Notes: generated from the sequence alone by a model not told the origin. 64,000 bases of DNA from Paenibacillus agri (GCF_013359945.1 NZ_JABWCS010000205.1:62001-126000), one strand, 5' to 3'. Numbered from the stretch's first letter, positions 16,551-27,225 are shown. A program made the numbers and translations.

Positions 16551-19058
16551 ATGCTAGGACTTGTAAAGAAAATTTTTGGTGATACTAATGATCGTGATGT
16601 TAAACGACTCTCGAAAACAGTCGAAATTATTAATGGATTGGAGCCGGATTTTGCGGCGCTTTCGGATGAAGCACTGAAGGGAAAGACGGAAGAATTCCGC
16701 GCCCGGATCGAAAAGGGTGAGACGCTGGAAGAGCTTCTGCCCGAAGCTTTTGCTACAGTTCGTGAAGCATCCAAGCGGGTGCTGGGCAAGCGTCATTATG
16801 ACGTGCAGCTTATTGGTGGTATGGCACTGCATGAAGGCCGTATCGCTGAGATGAAGACAGGTGAAGGGAAGACCCTTGTAGGTACACTTCCTGTTTACTT
16901 GAACGCATTGCTCGGTAAAGGCGTTCATGTCGTTACAGTCAATGACTACCTGGCTCAGCGCGACAGCGCCGAAATGGGACAAATCTATAATTTTCTGGGC
17001 ATGACGGTCGGGGTCAACCTGAGCGGCATGGACCATGCTTATAAACAAGATGCGTATGCCAACGATATTACGTATGGTACGAACAATGAGTTTGGTTTTG
17101 ACTACTTGCGGGATAACATGGTGCTCTATAAGGAGCAAATGGTTCAGCGTCCGCTCTATTTCTGTATAATTGACGAAGTGGACTCCATCCTGATCGATGA
17201 GGCCCGTACACCGCTGATTATTTCGGGGCAAGCTGAGAAGTCGACAGAACTGTACTATGCGGCTGACCGGTTTGTGAAGAAATTAAAGGCAGAAGAAGAC
17301 TACACAGTCGACATTAAGGTGAAATCCGTTGCCTTGACTGAAAAAGGTGTGGCTGTGGCTGAACGTGCTTTTGGCGTAGAGAACTTGTATGACCACAGCA
17401 ATGTAACGCTGAACCATCATATCGTACAGGCACTCAAGGCGAATGTTATCATGCGCCGTGACGTGGATTATGTAGTGAATGAAGAAGAAGTGGTTATCGT
17501 TGACGAATTCACAGGCCGGCTGATGGCGGGCCGCCGTTATAGCGATGGTCTGCACCAGGCGATTGAAGCCAAGGAAGAAATTCAGGTACAGAACGAGAGC
17601 ATGACGCTCGCAACGATCACCTTCCAGAACTACTTCCGGATGTACCGTAAGCTGGCTGGGATGACTGGTACAGCGAAGACGGAAGAAGAGGAATTCAAGA
17701 AGATTTATGGTCTTGAGGTTCTTCAAGTTCCAACGAATAAAGTGAATCAGCGTCAGGATATGCCGGATGTGGTCTATAAGTCCGAGAACGGTAAATTCAA
17801 CGCTGTTGTGACTGAGATTGTGGAGCGTCACAAGAAGAATCAGCCGGTGTTGGTGGGTACCGTTTCAATCGAAAACTCCGAACTTCTCTCTGAAATGCTG
17901 AAGCGCAAAGGTGTTAGACACCAGGTGTTAAACGCGAAGCATCACGCGACGGAAGCGGAAATTATCACTCATGCAGGACAACCAGGTACGGTTACGATCG
18001 CTACCAATATGGCGGGTCGTGGTACAGATATTATTCTGGGTGAAGGTGTATCCGAACTCGGTGGATTGCATATCATTGGTACAGAGCGCCATGAATCACG
18101 GCGGATTGACAATCAGCTTCGCGGACGTGCAGGACGTCAGGGCGACCCTGGCTCCACACAGTTCTACCTGTCCCTCGGCGATGAACTGATGAAGCGTTTT
18201 GGTGCAGATAATGTACTGAACATGATGGACCGTCTTGGATTTGAAGAAGATCAGCCGATCGAGAGCCGGATGATTACCCGTGCTGTCGAGTCCGCTCAGA
18301 AACGGGTGGAAGGCAATAACTTTGACATTCGTAAAGTGGTCCTCCAGTATGATGATGTAATGAACCAACAGCGCGAAATCATCTACAAGCAGCGTCGTGA
18401 AATTCTGGAATCAGAGAACATCAAGGATATTGTAATGGAAATGATCAAACCGGTCGTGGACCGGGTAGTTCGTGCCCATTGTAGCGACGATATTCCTGAG
18501 AACTGGGAACTTCAGGAAGTTGCGGATTATGTGAACAGCAAATTGCTGGATGAAGGTACATTGACTCGTGATGATCTGTGGGGCAAAGAAGTTGAGGAGA
18601 TCACTGACTATATCTTCGATCGTGTACTGGAGAAGTATGCAGCCCGCGAAGAACGTCTTGGCTCAGAGCTGGTTCGTGAATTCGAGAAGGTTATTGTACT
18701 TCGTTCCGTAGATAGCAAATGGATGGATCATATTGATGCGATGGACCAACTGCGTCAAGGGATTCACCTTCGTGCATACGGCGGTACAGATCCGCTTCGC
18801 GAATACCAGTTCGAAGGCTTCGAAATGTTTAATGAAATGACCGCCAACATTCAGGAAGAAGTGGCGACTTATATTATGAAGGCACACATCGAGACGAATC
18901 AGGAACGTCAATCTGTAGTGGAAGAAGATAAAATCTCCACCAACGGTGAGCCGGCTGAGAAGCGTCCGGTGCATGTGGAAGAAGCGATCGGCCGCAACGA
19001 TCCTTGTCCTTGCGGAAGCGGCAAGAAATACAAGAACTGCCACGGCCAGAACGCGTAA
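16551..19058 (+). CDS. secA: Protein translocase motor ATPase SecA
   Basis: This 835-residue ATPase pushes preproteins through SecYEG at the membrane. Walker A is MKTGEGKT at 101-108 and the DEAD-like Walker B is IIDEVD at 206-211. The preprotein cross-linking domain follows, then the second nucleotide-binding fold ([30 protein letters not shown]), the helical scaffold ([22 protein letters not shown]), and a C-terminal SEC-C zinc motif [14 protein letters not shown]. The length and every landmark match the housekeeping SecA of Bacillota. AAAGGGG is 6 bases before the ATG. Its neighbours hpf and prfB are conserved in order with B. subtilis. Antisense open frames across it are shadows. Confidence 0.98.
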   Translation: MLGLVKKIFGDTNDRDVKRLSKTVEIINGLEPDFAALSDEALKGKTEEFRARIEKGETLEELLPEAFATVREASKRVLGKRHYDVQLIGGMALHEGRIAEMKTGEGKTLVGTLPVYLNALLGKGVHVVTVNDYLAQRDSAEMGQIYNFLGMTVGVNLSGMDHAYKQDAYANDITYGTNNEFGFDYLRDNMVLYKEQMVQRPLYFCIIDEVDSILIDEARTPLIISGQAEKSTELYYAADRFVKKLKAEEDYTVDIKVKSVALTEKGVAVAERAFGVENLYDHSNVTLNHHIVQALKANVIMRRDVDYVVNEEEVVIVDEFTGRLMAGRRYSDGLHQAIEAKEEIQVQNESMTLATITFQNYFRMYRKLAGMTGTAKTEEEEFKKIYGLEVLQVPTNKVNQRQDMPDVVYKSENGKFNAVVTEIVERHKKNQPVLVGTVSIENSELLSEMLKRKGVRHQVLNAKHHATEAEIITHAGQPGTVTIATNMAGRGTDIILGEGVSELGGLHIIGTERHESRRIDNQLRGRAGRQGDPGSTQFYLSLGDELMKRFGADNVLNMMDRLGFEEDQPIESRMITRAVESAQKRVEGNNFDIRKVVLQYDDVMNQQREIIYKQRREILESENIKDIVMEMIKPVVDRVVRAHCSDDIPENWELQEVADYVNSKLLDEGTLTRDDLWGKEVEEITDYIFDRVLEKYAAREERLGSELVREFEKVIVLRSVDSKWMDHIDAMDQLRQGIHLRAYGGTDPLREYQFEGFEMFNEMTANIQEEVATYIMKAHIETNQERQSVVEEDKISTNGEPAEKRPVHVEEAIGRNDPCPCGSGKKYKNCHGQNA

Positions 19059-19187
19059 GCTAACAAGGGACCGTGTATATACTCTTATAGTGCGTGCGGT
19101 ATCAGACAATTAATGAGGATGTCTTAAATGAGAGACAGTTATCGTTACAGTGTCTGCTATACATTTTCTAGAGGGTATAATAACAAC

Positions 19188-19249
19188 AAAGAGCGGCTGG
19201 GCCCGGGGATTCCCCGTTACGGTCGGCCGCTCTTTTGGGTACTTTTTTT
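19188..19249 (+). terminator. Terminator after secA
   Basis: AAAGAGCGGC (19188-19197) pairs with GCCGCTCTTT (19226-19235), with an inner CGGGG-ATT-CCCCG hairpin. It is followed by a run of seven T at 19243-19249. Confidence 0.8.
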
Positions 19250-19270
19250 GTGAATGTTAATGTAGAGGGT

Positions 19271-19377
19271 TATTGGAACTGGAGAAGCGTCAGCGTTCGC
19301 CTTTATCACCGGATTCTTACTGCTAAATGCATTATAATTCATGGAATCTGGTGATAACAGCGGTCGGAAGTCCAATA
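19271..19377 (+). repeat. Structured dispersed repeat, copy 1 (before prfB)
   Basis: This is a 107-base element that folds as nested stems. The outer stem pairs TATTGGA (19271-19277) with TCCAATA (19371-19377). A middle stem joins CGTTCGC to GCGGTCG, and an inner 14-bp stem joins TTATCACCGGATTC to GAATCTGGTGATAA. The 5' side of the lower internal loop is GGAGAAGCGTCAG. A second copy at 27316-27423 keeps the loop and changes both sides of the stems. It lies between the secA terminator and prfB. Confidence 0.75.
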
Positions 19378-19458
19378 ATCTTGGAATGGCCGATATTCAC
19401 CAAACTTGTACTCAAATAAGCGAAGCTGATAACTCATTTTTGAAAGGTGAAGTGACAT

Positions 19459-20572
19459 ATGATAGATCCAAATGTAAAGCAGGACCTGCGGGAAATCGGC
19501 AAGAAATTAACCAACCTTAGGGGGTCTCTTTGACTTAGACCTTAAGCAAGAGATGATTGCTAACTTCGAAGAGAAGATGGCGGCTCCCGGATTCTGGGAT
19601 GACAGCGAGCAGGCTCAGGGCATTATTGCCGAGATGAATGCTGTTAAATCTTCGGTAGATCAGTATGAGAAGCAGAAGCAGGATTATGATGATGCTGCGA
19701 TGATGGCTGAGTTGGCCGATGAAGAGGGCGATGAGGAACTGGCGGCTGAGGTTGCTGGCAACATCCGCGCTCTGGCCGGTAAAGTGGATGAGTTCGAGCT
19801 GCAGCTGCTGCTGAACCAGCCATATGACAAGATGAATGCTATCCTTGAGCTGCATCCGGGCGCAGGCGGCACCGAGTCCCAAGACTGGGGACAAATGCTG
19901 CTGCGGATGTATACGCGCTGGGCCGAGAAACGCGGCTTCAAGGTCGAGGTGCTTGATTATCTTCCAGGGGATGAGGCAGGAATCAAGAGTGTGACCCTGC
20001 TAATCAAAGGCTTTAACGCTTATGGTTACTTGAAGGTAGAGAAGGGCGTACACCGATTGGTACGTATCTCGCCTTTTGACTCCTCCGGCAGACGCCATAC
20101 TTCATTCGTATCCTGTGATGTGGTACCAGAAATATCGGATGATGTGGAAGTTGAAATCTGTACAGAGGATCTTAAAATCGATACTTACCGGGCAAGTGGT
20201 GCCGGTGGTCAGCATATCAATACGACAGACTCGGCGGTGCGGATCACGCACTTACCAACTGGTGTGGTTGTGACTTGTCAGAATGAACGTTCTCAGATCA
20301 AGAACCGTGAACGGGCGATGACAATGCTTCGTTCCAAGCTGTATGAGCGCAAGCTGCAAGAGCAGCAGCAACAGCTGGATGAAATCCGAGGAGAACAGTC
20401 GGATATTGCCTGGGGTAGCCAGATTCGCTCCTATGTGTTCCATCCCTATAGTATGGTAAAGGATCACCGCACTTCCGTGGAAACCGGAAACGTGGGTGCT
20501 GTAATGGATGGCGATCTGGACGCATTTATTGATGGATATTTGCGCAGCCAAATCAAGACTGAAGCTGAATAA
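19459..20572 (+). CDS. prfB: Peptide chain release factor 2, programmed +1 frameshift
   Basis: RF2 releases nascent chains at UGA and UAA. The first 24 codons run from ATG 19459 to an in-frame TGA at 19531-19533. Skipping T19531 joins the frame that runs on to 20572, giving 370 residues: join(19459..19530, 19532..20572). The anticodon-like SPF is then at 204-206 and the catalytic GGQ at 249-251, matching the known RF2 positions, so this reading is right. The N-terminal coiled-coil domain and the class I release-factor core are complete. The frameshift gives autoregulation: low RF2 means slow reading of UGA and more shifting. GAAAGGTGA lies upstream of the start. A frame beginning only at 19553 would wrongly truncate the protein. 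Confidence 0.96.
19519..19534 (+). promoter_or_regulatory. RF2 +1 frameshift site
   Basis: The internal Shine-Dalgarno AGGGGG (19519-19524) is followed after TCT by CTT TGA C, the classic RF2 slippery codon and weak stop context. Confidence 0.93.
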
Positions 20573-20581
20573 GTACAAATG

Positions 20582-20617
20582 AATTCCTACGCTTCCTCGG
20601 AGGCCGTAGGAATTTTT
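20582..20617 (+). terminator. prfB terminator
   Basis: AATTCCTACG (20582-20591) pairs with CGTAGGAATT (20605-20614) and runs into TTTTT. Confidence 0.85.
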
Positions 20618-20661
20618 GGCGTCAAGAGAAAAGATAAAGTTACTTTGAAGGAGAGCCTTTC

Positions 20662-21546
20662 ATGCAAAAGATCAACTCACGCAATAAGCCGCCGTTCATT
20701 CCGTTGAATGGACCCCTGCGCCATGCAGTGGATTTAGGACTGATTCTGTTGGGGTCACTGATTACGGCGCTTGCGTTCAATTTATTTTTCCTGCCGAACC
20801 GGATTGCTTCCGGAGGGGTATCCGGTCTATCCGTACTGGCCGAAGCCTGGTTTGGGGCAGAGCCTGCTTTTACCCAGTGGGCATTGAATATTCCACTCTT
20901 CGTGATGGGGGTAGTATTGCTGGGCAAGCAGTATGGAATGCGCTCTTTGCTGGGCAGCTTCGTGCTGCCGTTGTTTATTTTTTTGACCAAAGATGGCCCT
21001 GTTCCGACTACTAATCCTCTCCTTGCTTCTATATATGGAGGGATTGGGGTAGGTCTTGGCCTTGGGCTGGTCTTCCGTGGACGCGGCTCGACAGGCGGTC
21101 TCTCGATCTTGGCCCAGATTATTCAGAAGTTCTCCGGTCTGAGCTTCTCCATGTCAGTTGTGCTGCTGGATGGTACGGTGATTACGCTGGCGGCGTTTGT
21201 ACTGGGGATGGAGCAGGCGATGTATGCGCTGATTGGTTTATTCGTTACCGGCCGGGTCATTAACGCGCTGGAGGTTGGCTTTAGCTATACCAAGGTCGCG
21301 TATATTATCTCGGAGCAGACAGAGGAGATCACACAGGCGATATTGAATGATCTCGACCGCGGACTGACCAAGCTGAACGCCCAAGGCGGCTATACAGGCG
21401 ATGATCGCACTGTGCTTATGGTTGTGGTCGGCCAGAACGAAATCACAAGACTTAAAGCAATTGTCCGTTCGGTTGATCCGGGCGCGTTCGTAATTATTAC
21501 AGAGGCCCATGAAGTGCTGGGCGAAGGATTTAAAAGAGAAGCGTGA
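20662..21546 (+). CDS. YitT/YvjA-family membrane protein (DUF161-DUF2179)
   Basis: This 294-residue protein has about five to six membrane segments in the first 210 residues (for example LGLILLGSLITALAFNLFFLP, WALNIPLFVMGVVLLG). The soluble C-terminal DUF2179 domain (about 220-290) contains TILNDLDRGLTKLNAQGGYTGDDRTVLMVVV. Family members have no settled biochemical function. In B. subtilis a member (yvjA) lies in the same chromosomal neighbourhood beside ctpB and ftsEX, which supports vertical inheritance here. GGAG lies upstream of ATG 20662. A terminator overlaps the stop, so it is not read through into argC. Confidence 0.88.
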   Translation: MQKINSRNKPPFIPLNGPLRHAVDLGLILLGSLITALAFNLFFLPNRIASGGVSGLSVLAEAWFGAEPAFTQWALNIPLFVMGVVLLGKQYGMRSLLGSFVLPLFIFLTKDGPVPTTNPLLASIYGGIGVGLGLGLVFRGRGSTGGLSILAQIIQKFSGLSFSMSVVLLDGTVITLAAFVLGMEQAMYALIGLFVTGRVINALEVGFSYTKVAYIISEQTEEITQAILNDLDRGLTKLNAQGGYTGDDRTVLMVVVGQNEITRLKAIVRSVDPGAFVIITEAHEVLGEGFKREA

Positions 21547-21581
21547 ACTCTCCTGCGCGGGGAGTCGCGCTTCTTTTTTTA
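21538..21581 (+). terminator. Terminator overlapping the YitT-family stop codon
   Basis: GAAGCG (21538-21543) pairs with CGCTTC (21568-21573), with an inner ACTCTCC/GGGGAGT stem, followed by eight T. Confidence 0.8.
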
Positions 21582-21614
21582 TACCGAAACTATGTACAAA
21601 GTTAACTTAACATG

Positions 21615-21643
21615 TTGTATTTATATTAATTGAGTCGTATAAT
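21615..21643 (+). promoter_or_regulatory. Promoter of the arginine operon
   Basis: TTGTAT (21615-21620) and TATAAT (21638-21643) are 17 bases apart. A short palindrome CTGAATATCAG at 21675-21685, carrying the TGAAT half-site of arginine-repressor boxes, lies downstream. Its role as operator is only a suggestion. Confidence 0.55.
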
Positions 21644-21731
21644 AATACATATTTCAGAGCGGCTATACAATAGACTGAATATCAGGCAAGACCAGATAGA
21701 TTAGAGTATCAACATCAAGCAGAAAGTGGGG

Positions 21732-22787
21732 ATGACAGTGGAGGGCAAGCTGAGGGCGGCAATTGTGGGTTCAACGGGATACGGAGGCGTGGAGCTGATC
21801 AGGCTGCTGCAAAGTCATCCTAAGGTGGAGATCACATCAGTGATTTCCTCATCTAGCGCAGGGGTGCCTATTGAAGAAGGATTCCCGCATCTGACCGGGG
21901 TAGTGGAGCTAAAGCTGGACGGAGTGGATGCAGCAGAGATTGCCGGGAAGGCGGATGTTGTATTCACAGCTACCCCGTCGGGGGTAAGCGCAAAGCTGGT
22001 CCCACAGCTGCTTGAGGCAGGACTCAAGGTTGTGGATCTGTCGGGTGATTTTCGCTTGAAGGACGGCGCAGCTTATGAGCAGTGGTATAAACACCCGGCA
22101 CCGGCCGAAGCTTATCTGGAGCAGGCGGTATACGGGCTGTGCGAGGTGTATGGAGAGCGGGCGGCGGGAGTTGATTTTATATCGAATCCAGGCTGTTATC
22201 CTACAGCTACGCTGCTGGGGTTGGTTCCGGCCATTGAAGCGGGCTGGATCAAGCATGATAGCATCATTATTGATGCGAAATCAGGGGTGTCTGGAGCAGG
22301 TCGTGGAACGAGCCTGATGGTGCATTTTTCAGAGATGAATGAGAATTTCAAAGCTTATAAGATCAATAAGCATCAACATATCCCGGAAATTGAGCAGACG
22401 CTTTCGGACGTTGCAGGGAAGGATGTTACGGTGACATTCACCACACACCTTGTCCCTATGACACGGGGCATTATGAGTACGATGTATGCGGGAATGAGCG
22501 GGCAATATACGGAACAGGATTTTGTGGACTTATATCGTAAGTATTATGCAGGCAGACCTTATGTGCGCGTGCGCGACGCGGGAGTGATCCCGGCGACGAA
22601 GGAAGTTAGCGGCTCCAACTATTGTGATATTGGCTTTGCGACAGATGCCCGTACCGGGCGCATTACGATCGTATCCGTTATTGATAACATCGTGAAGGGT
22701 GCAGCTGGGCAGGCAATACAGAACCTCAATTTGATGATGGGATGGGAGGAAACCCTTGGCCTCGGCTATACACCTGTGTATCCGTAG
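21732..22787 (+). CDS. argC: N-acetyl-gamma-glutamyl-phosphate reductase
   Basis: ArgC reduces N-acetylglutamyl phosphate to the semialdehyde with NADPH, the third step of arginine synthesis. The dinucleotide motif GSTGYGGVEL is at the N-terminus and the catalytic Cys is in SNPGCYPTA (about residue 155). Downstream motifs HQHIPEI and FTTHLVPMTRGI are conserved. ATG 21732 is taken as the start; GTG 21726 and GTG 21738 are alternatives because the ribosome site is weak. It is about 351 residues, normal for the family. It is first of a run argC-argJ-argB-argD-argF with short gaps and no terminator between, hence one operon. Confidence 0.95.
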   Translation: MTVEGKLRAAIVGSTGYGGVELIRLLQSHPKVEITSVISSSSAGVPIEEGFPHLTGVVELKLDGVDAAEIAGKADVVFTATPSGVSAKLVPQLLEAGLKVVDLSGDFRLKDGAAYEQWYKHPAPAEAYLEQAVYGLCEVYGERAAGVDFISNPGCYPTATLLGLVPAIEAGWIKHDSIIIDAKSGVSGAGRGTSLMVHFSEMNENFKAYKINKHQHIPEIEQTLSDVAGKDVTVTFTTHLVPMTRGIMSTMYAGMSGQYTEQDFVDLYRKYYAGRPYVRVRDAGVIPATKEVSGSNYCDIGFATDARTGRITIVSVIDNIVKGAAGQAIQNLNLMMGWEETLGLGYTPVYP

Positions 22788-22808
22788 AGTTCAGTGGTAA
22801 AAGAGACA

Positions 22809-24041
22809 ATGAGCGAGAAGCAAACATATACCGTCGTGGAAGGCGGCAGCATCACAACACCTAAGGGCTTCAAAGCAGGAGGTCTGCACTGTGGCTTGAA
22901 AAAAACAGACCGAAACGACCTCGGCGCCATCCTGTGTGAGGTGCCTGCTACAGCGGCGGGAGTATATACAACGAATGTATTTCAGGCTGCTCCACTGAAG
23001 GTGACCCGGGAAAGTCTGGTGAATGGAACGCTACAGGCGCTTGTCGTGAACAGCGGCAATGCCAATGCCTGCACAGGGGAACAAGGGGAAGCAGATGCGT
23101 ATGAGATGCGTGCCGCTACTGCCCGTCAGCTGAATGTGGCGGAAGAGAATGTGGCCGTTGCTTCAACTGGTGTGATTGGGGAACTGCTCAAGATGGATGC
23201 TGTGCGGAGCGGGATTGCCGGATTACCGGAGAAGCTGGATGGAGGAGCTGCTGGAGCAGAAGAGTTCTGCCAAGCGATTTTAACTACAGATCTGGTGAAA
23301 AAAGAGTGCTGCGTAAAAGTGTCCGTAGGCGGTGAAGAGGTCGTGATTGCTGGAGCCGCGAAGGGCTCCGGGATGATTCACCCCAACATGGCAACGATGC
23401 TCGGCTTTATGACTACAGACGCAGCCATTGACGGTGAGGACTTGCTGAATCTGCTGCGCGCTGCTACGAATGTTACTTTTAATATGATAACTGTTGATGG
23501 TGATACTAGTACGAATGATATGCTCGTGGCGATGGCCAGCGGGCTTGCTGGAAATAGTAAGCTGAACCGGCTGCACCCGGATTGGGATAACTTTGCCGCA
23601 GCGTTCACACATGTATGCCAGAGTCTGGCAAAGTCGATTGCCCGTGACGGTGAAGGCGCAACGAAGCTGATCGAGGTTCGGGTCAGCGGGGCAGTGAACG
23701 ATGAAGCTGCTGCTGCCATTGCGAAGACGGTGGTCGGTTCCAGTCTGGTGAAATCGGCGATTTTCGGCGCGGATGCGAACTGGGGACGGATTATTGCTGC
23801 TGTAGGGCGTGCTGGAGTTCCGGTTTCACCGGAACGGGTGGACATCTCGCTGGGAGCAATTGAAGTATTGCTACAGTCGAAGCCGGTTGCTTTTGATGAA
23901 GAGCAGGCTTTGGTCTACTTGCAGAAGAGTGACACGGTTCTGATTACAGTAAAGCTGCATGATGGAGAGGGAACGGCCACTGCGTGGGGCTGCGATCTTA
24001 CTTACGATTATGTGCGCATTAATGCTGCATACCGCACCTAA
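22809..24041 (+). CDS. argJ: Glutamate N-acetyltransferase / amino-acid acetyltransferase
   Basis: ArgJ recycles the acetyl group from N-acetylornithine to glutamate and can be bifunctional. It is made as one chain that self-cleaves before the Thr in NMATMLGF (Thr196 counting from ATG 22809), giving alpha and beta subunits. That motif, GSGMIHPN before it and SANWGRI-type DANWGRI near residue 317 are all present. Starts at GTG 22794 and ATG 22809 are both possible; ATG is preferred because AAAGAG lies before it. Presence of argJ implies the cyclic acetyl pathway. Whether acetyl-CoA is also used cannot be read from sequence. Confidence 0.94.
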   Translation: MSEKQTYTVVEGGSITTPKGFKAGGLHCGLKKTDRNDLGAILCEVPATAAGVYTTNVFQAAPLKVTRESLVNGTLQALVVNSGNANACTGEQGEADAYEMRAATARQLNVAEENVAVASTGVIGELLKMDAVRSGIAGLPEKLDGGAAGAEEFCQAILTTDLVKKECCVKVSVGGEEVVIAGAAKGSGMIHPNMATMLGFMTTDAAIDGEDLLNLLRAATNVTFNMITVDGDTSTNDMLVAMASGLAGNSKLNRLHPDWDNFAAAFTHVCQSLAKSIARDGEGATKLIEVRVSGAVNDEAAAAIAKTVVGSSLVKSAIFGADANWGRIIAAVGRAGVPVSPERVDISLGAIEVLLQSKPVAFDEEQALVYLQKSDTVLITVKLHDGEGTATAWGCDLTYDYVRINAAYRT

Positions 24042-24086
24042 CCCTGCGGGCATGGCTGCTGAAGTGCTTCGGGGAGGGCTTGAATA

Positions 24087-24908
24087 ATGGTACAGGATGC
24101 AATAGATAGAGATGCGAAGGCGACCGCTCGGTTGTTCGTGATGAAGTGCGGTGGCAGTACGCTTGCGGCGCTTCCGGATTCGTTCTTTGAGGAGCTGCGT
24201 GACCTGCAAGCGGACGGGATTCAGCCTGTGATCGTACATGGGGGTGGACCGGCTATTTCAGAGAACCTGACTAAGCTGGGCATCGAGAGCAGCTTCGTAA
24301 ACGGCCTGCGAGTGACCACAGAAGAAGTGCTGGACGTTGTGGAGATGACGCTGGCGGGCAGCATTAATAAAGCGATCGTACGTCGGATTCAAGGCAGCGG
24401 GGGGCTTGCGCTTGGATTGTCCGGCGTGGATGGCAACTTGATTACCGTTCGTCCGGTAGACAATAGCGCTGAGGTAGGGCTGGTCGGAGAAGTAACCGGG
24501 GTGAAGGCAGAGATTGTGACGGGTATCCTCGCCTTGGGTTATATTCCTGTGATTGCCCCGATCGGGGTGGATGCGGGAAGCCAGCGTTACAATATTAATG
24601 CAGATACGGCAGCGGGAGCTGTGGCTTCTCATATTGATTCACCGCAAATGATCGTAGTGACGGATGTTCCCGGTATTATGCGGACCATAGACGGGGAGAA
24701 GGTGGTTCTCCCCTCGGTGACGGTACAGGAAATTGAAGCGTTGATTGCCAGCGGCGAAATCTATGGCGGTATGATCCCCAAAGTTCGTGCAGCGATCGAT
24801 TGCATCCAGGGTAATGTGTCTGAGGTGGTTATCGTGGACGGTAAGGAGCCGCATGTGTTGGGACGGGTACTACAGGGAGAAGATATCGGAACGCGTATCG
24901 TCCGATAA
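24087..24908 (+). CDS. argB: Acetylglutamate kinase
   Basis: ArgB phosphorylates N-acetylglutamate with ATP. This 273-residue amino-acid-kinase-fold protein has FVMKCGGSTL (phosphate-binding Lys/Gly loop), VHGGGPAIS (substrate site), and RYNINADTAAGAVA and IPKVRAA near the C-terminus, all typical. GGGAGGGC lies 9 bases before the ATG. The long N-terminal arginine-binding helix of feedback-inhibited hexameric kinases is short here, so arginine sensitivity is uncertain. It is the third gene of the arg operon. Confidence 0.95.
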   Translation: MVQDAIDRDAKATARLFVMKCGGSTLAALPDSFFEELRDLQADGIQPVIVHGGGPAISENLTKLGIESSFVNGLRVTTEEVLDVVEMTLAGSINKAIVRRIQGSGGLALGLSGVDGNLITVRPVDNSAEVGLVGEVTGVKAEIVTGILALGYIPVIAPIGVDAGSQRYNINADTAAGAVASHIDSPQMIVVTDVPGIMRTIDGEKVVLPSVTVQEIEALIASGEIYGGMIPKVRAAIDCIQGNVSEVVIVDGKEPHVLGRVLQGEDIGTRIVR

Positions 24909-24993
24909 AGAGTACATGTATCTTGGACGTATTCAAGTTCACTATAAATAGGCAGCCCATTAGCGGCGCAGATGACAGGAGAGTGACAATGGA

Positions 24994-26253
24994 ATGAGCA
25001 AGCTTACACAAGTGGAAGAAGGTAAAGTGGCAGGTGGCGCGGCAGGACAAGAGGAGCCGGCAGAGAAGCTGAGCGCAGTGTTCCCATCCTATGCCAGATT
25101 CGATATCAGCCTCGTTAAAGGTAAGGGCAGCTGGGTGTGGGACGACAAAGGGAACAAGTATCTGGATTTCACCTCCGGACTGGCAGTGACTAGTTTGGGT
25201 CATGCTCCGGAGAAAGTCGGCGCCAAGCTGAAGGAGCAGATCGATACACTATGGCATGTCTCCAATCTGTTCCATATTCCGGGACAGGACAAGGTAGCCA
25301 AGCTGCTTACCGAGAACAGCTGCGCAGACCAAGTCTTCTTCTGCAACAGCGGGGCGGAAGCTAATGAAGCGGCTATCAAGCTGGCACGTCGTTACCAGCA
25401 GAAGATCAAGGGTGTGGACCGTTACGAGGTTATCACTTTCGAGCAGTCCTTCCATGGCCGCACATTGGCAACACTGACCGCTACCGGGCAGCAAAAGGTC
25501 AAGGAAGGCTTCCTGCCGCTTCCGGCAGGCTTCAAAACCGTGCCACTACATGATTTGTCTGCGCTGGGGGCGGCAATCGGCGAGCATACAGCAGCGATCA
25601 TGATTGAAATGATTTTGGCCGAGGGTGGCGTGCTTGAGGTACAACCAGAGTTTCTCGAAGCCGTGGCTGCACTTTGTAAAGAGCATGGACTGCTGTTGAT
25701 TGTAGATGAAGTACAGACTGGCATGGGACGTACAGGCAAGCTGTTCGGTCATCAGCACTACAATATTGAGCCGGATATTTTCACATTGGCTAAAGGCGTG
25801 GCAAGCGGCTTCCCGGCAGGGTTGATGCTGGGCAAAGGTTATCTGCGCGAAGCGTTCTCGCCTGGCAGCCATGCGACTACTTTCGGGGGAACGCCTCTGG
25901 CGGCAGCAGTTATGTCCGCGACCATTGAGACAATGCTTGAAGAAAATGTACCGCAGCTTGCGGCTGAATCGGGCAGCTACCTGGTCGGACAGCTGAAAGA
26001 AAAGCTGGCGGATGTTCCTTTTATTACTGAAATTCGCGGTAAGGGTCTGCTGATCGGTATTGAATGCAAGGGTCCTGTAGGCGATATTGTGCTGGCTGGA
26101 CAGAAAAAGGGGCTGCTGTTCGTAACAGCTGGACCCAATGTCATCCGGTTGCTGCCGAACTTGTATGTCAGTAAAGAGGAAATCGATCAGGCGGTGGACA
26201 TCCTTTCGGAACTCATTCATACTTATGCTACAGAAGCAAACGGGGAGGCCTAG
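24994..26253 (+). CDS. argD: Acetylornithine aminotransferase
   Basis: This PLP-dependent class III aminotransferase, 419 residues, makes N-acetylornithine from the semialdehyde and glutamate. The cofactor Lys is K267 in FTLAKGVASG. NSGAEANEAAIKLAR and VDEVQTGMGRTG supply the phosphate and pyridine contacts. The N-terminal 25 residues are longer and more polar than in most ArgD proteins. AGGAG lies 12 bases upstream; an earlier ATG at 24989 only codes two residues. The 85-base gap from argB shows no terminator, and it is 3 bases before argF. RocD-type ornithine aminotransferase activity is less likely in this operon. Confidence 0.94.
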   Translation: MSKLTQVEEGKVAGGAAGQEEPAEKLSAVFPSYARFDISLVKGKGSWVWDDKGNKYLDFTSGLAVTSLGHAPEKVGAKLKEQIDTLWHVSNLFHIPGQDKVAKLLTENSCADQVFFCNSGAEANEAAIKLARRYQQKIKGVDRYEVITFEQSFHGRTLATLTATGQQKVKEGFLPLPAGFKTVPLHDLSALGAAIGEHTAAIMIEMILAEGGVLEVQPEFLEAVAALCKEHGLLLIVDEVQTGMGRTGKLFGHQHYNIEPDIFTLAKGVASGFPAGLMLGKGYLREAFSPGSHATTFGGTPLAAAVMSATIETMLEENVPQLAAESGSYLVGQLKEKLADVPFITEIRGKGLLIGIECKGPVGDIVLAGQKKGLLFVTAGPNVIRLLPNLYVSKEEIDQAVDILSELIHTYATEANGEA

Positions 26254-26256
26254 TTC

Positions 26257-27225
26257 ATGAATCAGGTTATACCAAGTGAAACACAGGATATTGCCAAGAA
26301 GCTGAAGGGGCGCGACCTTCTGGAACTGAATGATTACAGCCCGGAGGAGATTACGTACCTGATTGAGCTGGCGATTGAACTGAAGAAGAAGCAGAAGAAC
26401 GGCGAGGTCTATCAGCCGCTGAAGGGCAAGACGATCGGTCTTATTTTTGAAAAATCATCCACGCGTACCCGCGTATCGTTCGAAGTTGGCATGTTCCAGT
26501 TGGGTGGTCATGCGTTATTCCTGAGCAAAAATGACATTCAGCTCGGACGTGGCGAGACCGTTGGCGATACAGCACAAGTGATGTCCCGTTATCTGGACGG
26601 TATTATGATCCGGACCTTCGGCCATGACAAGGTAGAGGAGTTGGCTAAGTACGCTTCGGTGCCGGTGATCAACGGCTTGAGTGACCTAGCGCATCCTTGC
26701 CAGGTGCTGGCAGACTACCAGACTGTATACGAGCACAAGGGTCGCTTGAAGGGCTTGAAACTGGCTTATATCGGTGACGGGAACAACATGGCCCATTCCC
26801 TGCTCATCGGCGGAGCCAAGCTGGGCGTGCATGTATCGATAGCGGGCCCGCAAGGCTATGAGCCGGATGCAGCAGTAGTGGCAGAGGCACGCGAGATTGC
26901 CAAGGAGACTGGCGCAGAGATCGTGGTGACAACTAGCCCGCAGGAAGCGGTGCAGGATGCCGATGTCATTTACACGGATGTATGGGCCAGCATGGGCTTC
27001 GAAGAAGAGCAATTGGCGCGTGAAGCGGCGTTCAAGGACTATCAGGTTAATGAGGAACTGGTGAAGGGTGCGAAGAGCGACTATCTGTTCCTGCACTGCT
27101 TGCCAGCACACCGTGAGGAAGAAGTGAGCACAGGTGTGATCGACGGCCCCAACTCGGTGATTTTTGATCAAGCAGAGAACCGCCTGCATGCGCAGAAAGC
27201 GCTGATGGCTGCCCTAATGGGTTAA
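26257..27225 (+). CDS. argF: Ornithine carbamoyltransferase
   Basis: ArgF joins carbamoyl phosphate to ornithine to give citrulline. The 322-residue protein carries the carbamoyl phosphate loop [10 protein letters not shown] (about 68-77), the HPCQVLADY motif and the ornithine-binding HCLPAHR near residue 275. The start is 3 bases after argD with GGGAGG inside the argD end, so the two are coupled. Unlike the B. subtilis operon, carAB does not lie between argD and argF, so carbamoyl phosphate must come from elsewhere. A short ATCTTAT/ATAAGAT inverted repeat follows but no convincing terminator. Confidence 0.95.
   Translation: MNQVIPSETQDIAKKLKGRDLLELNDYSPEEITYLIELAIELKKKQKNGEVYQPLKGKTIGLIFEKSSTRTRVSFEVGMFQLGGHALFLSKNDIQLGRGETVGDTAQVMSRYLDGIMIRTFGHDKVEELAKYASVPVINGLSDLAHPCQVLADYQTVYEHKGRLKGLKLAYIGDGNNMAHSLLIGGAKLGVHVSIAGPQGYEPDAAVVAEAREIAKETGAEIVVTTSPQEAVQDADVIYTDVWASMGFEEEQLAREAAFKDYQVNEELVKGAKSDYLFLHCLPAHREEEVSTGVIDGPNSVIFDQAENRLHAQKALMAALMG

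Noticed and set aside
19459..19533. prfB as a pseudogene or a gene starting at 19553
   Set aside because: The AGGGGG, CTT TGA C signal and the resulting SPF/GGQ positions show a programmed frameshift.
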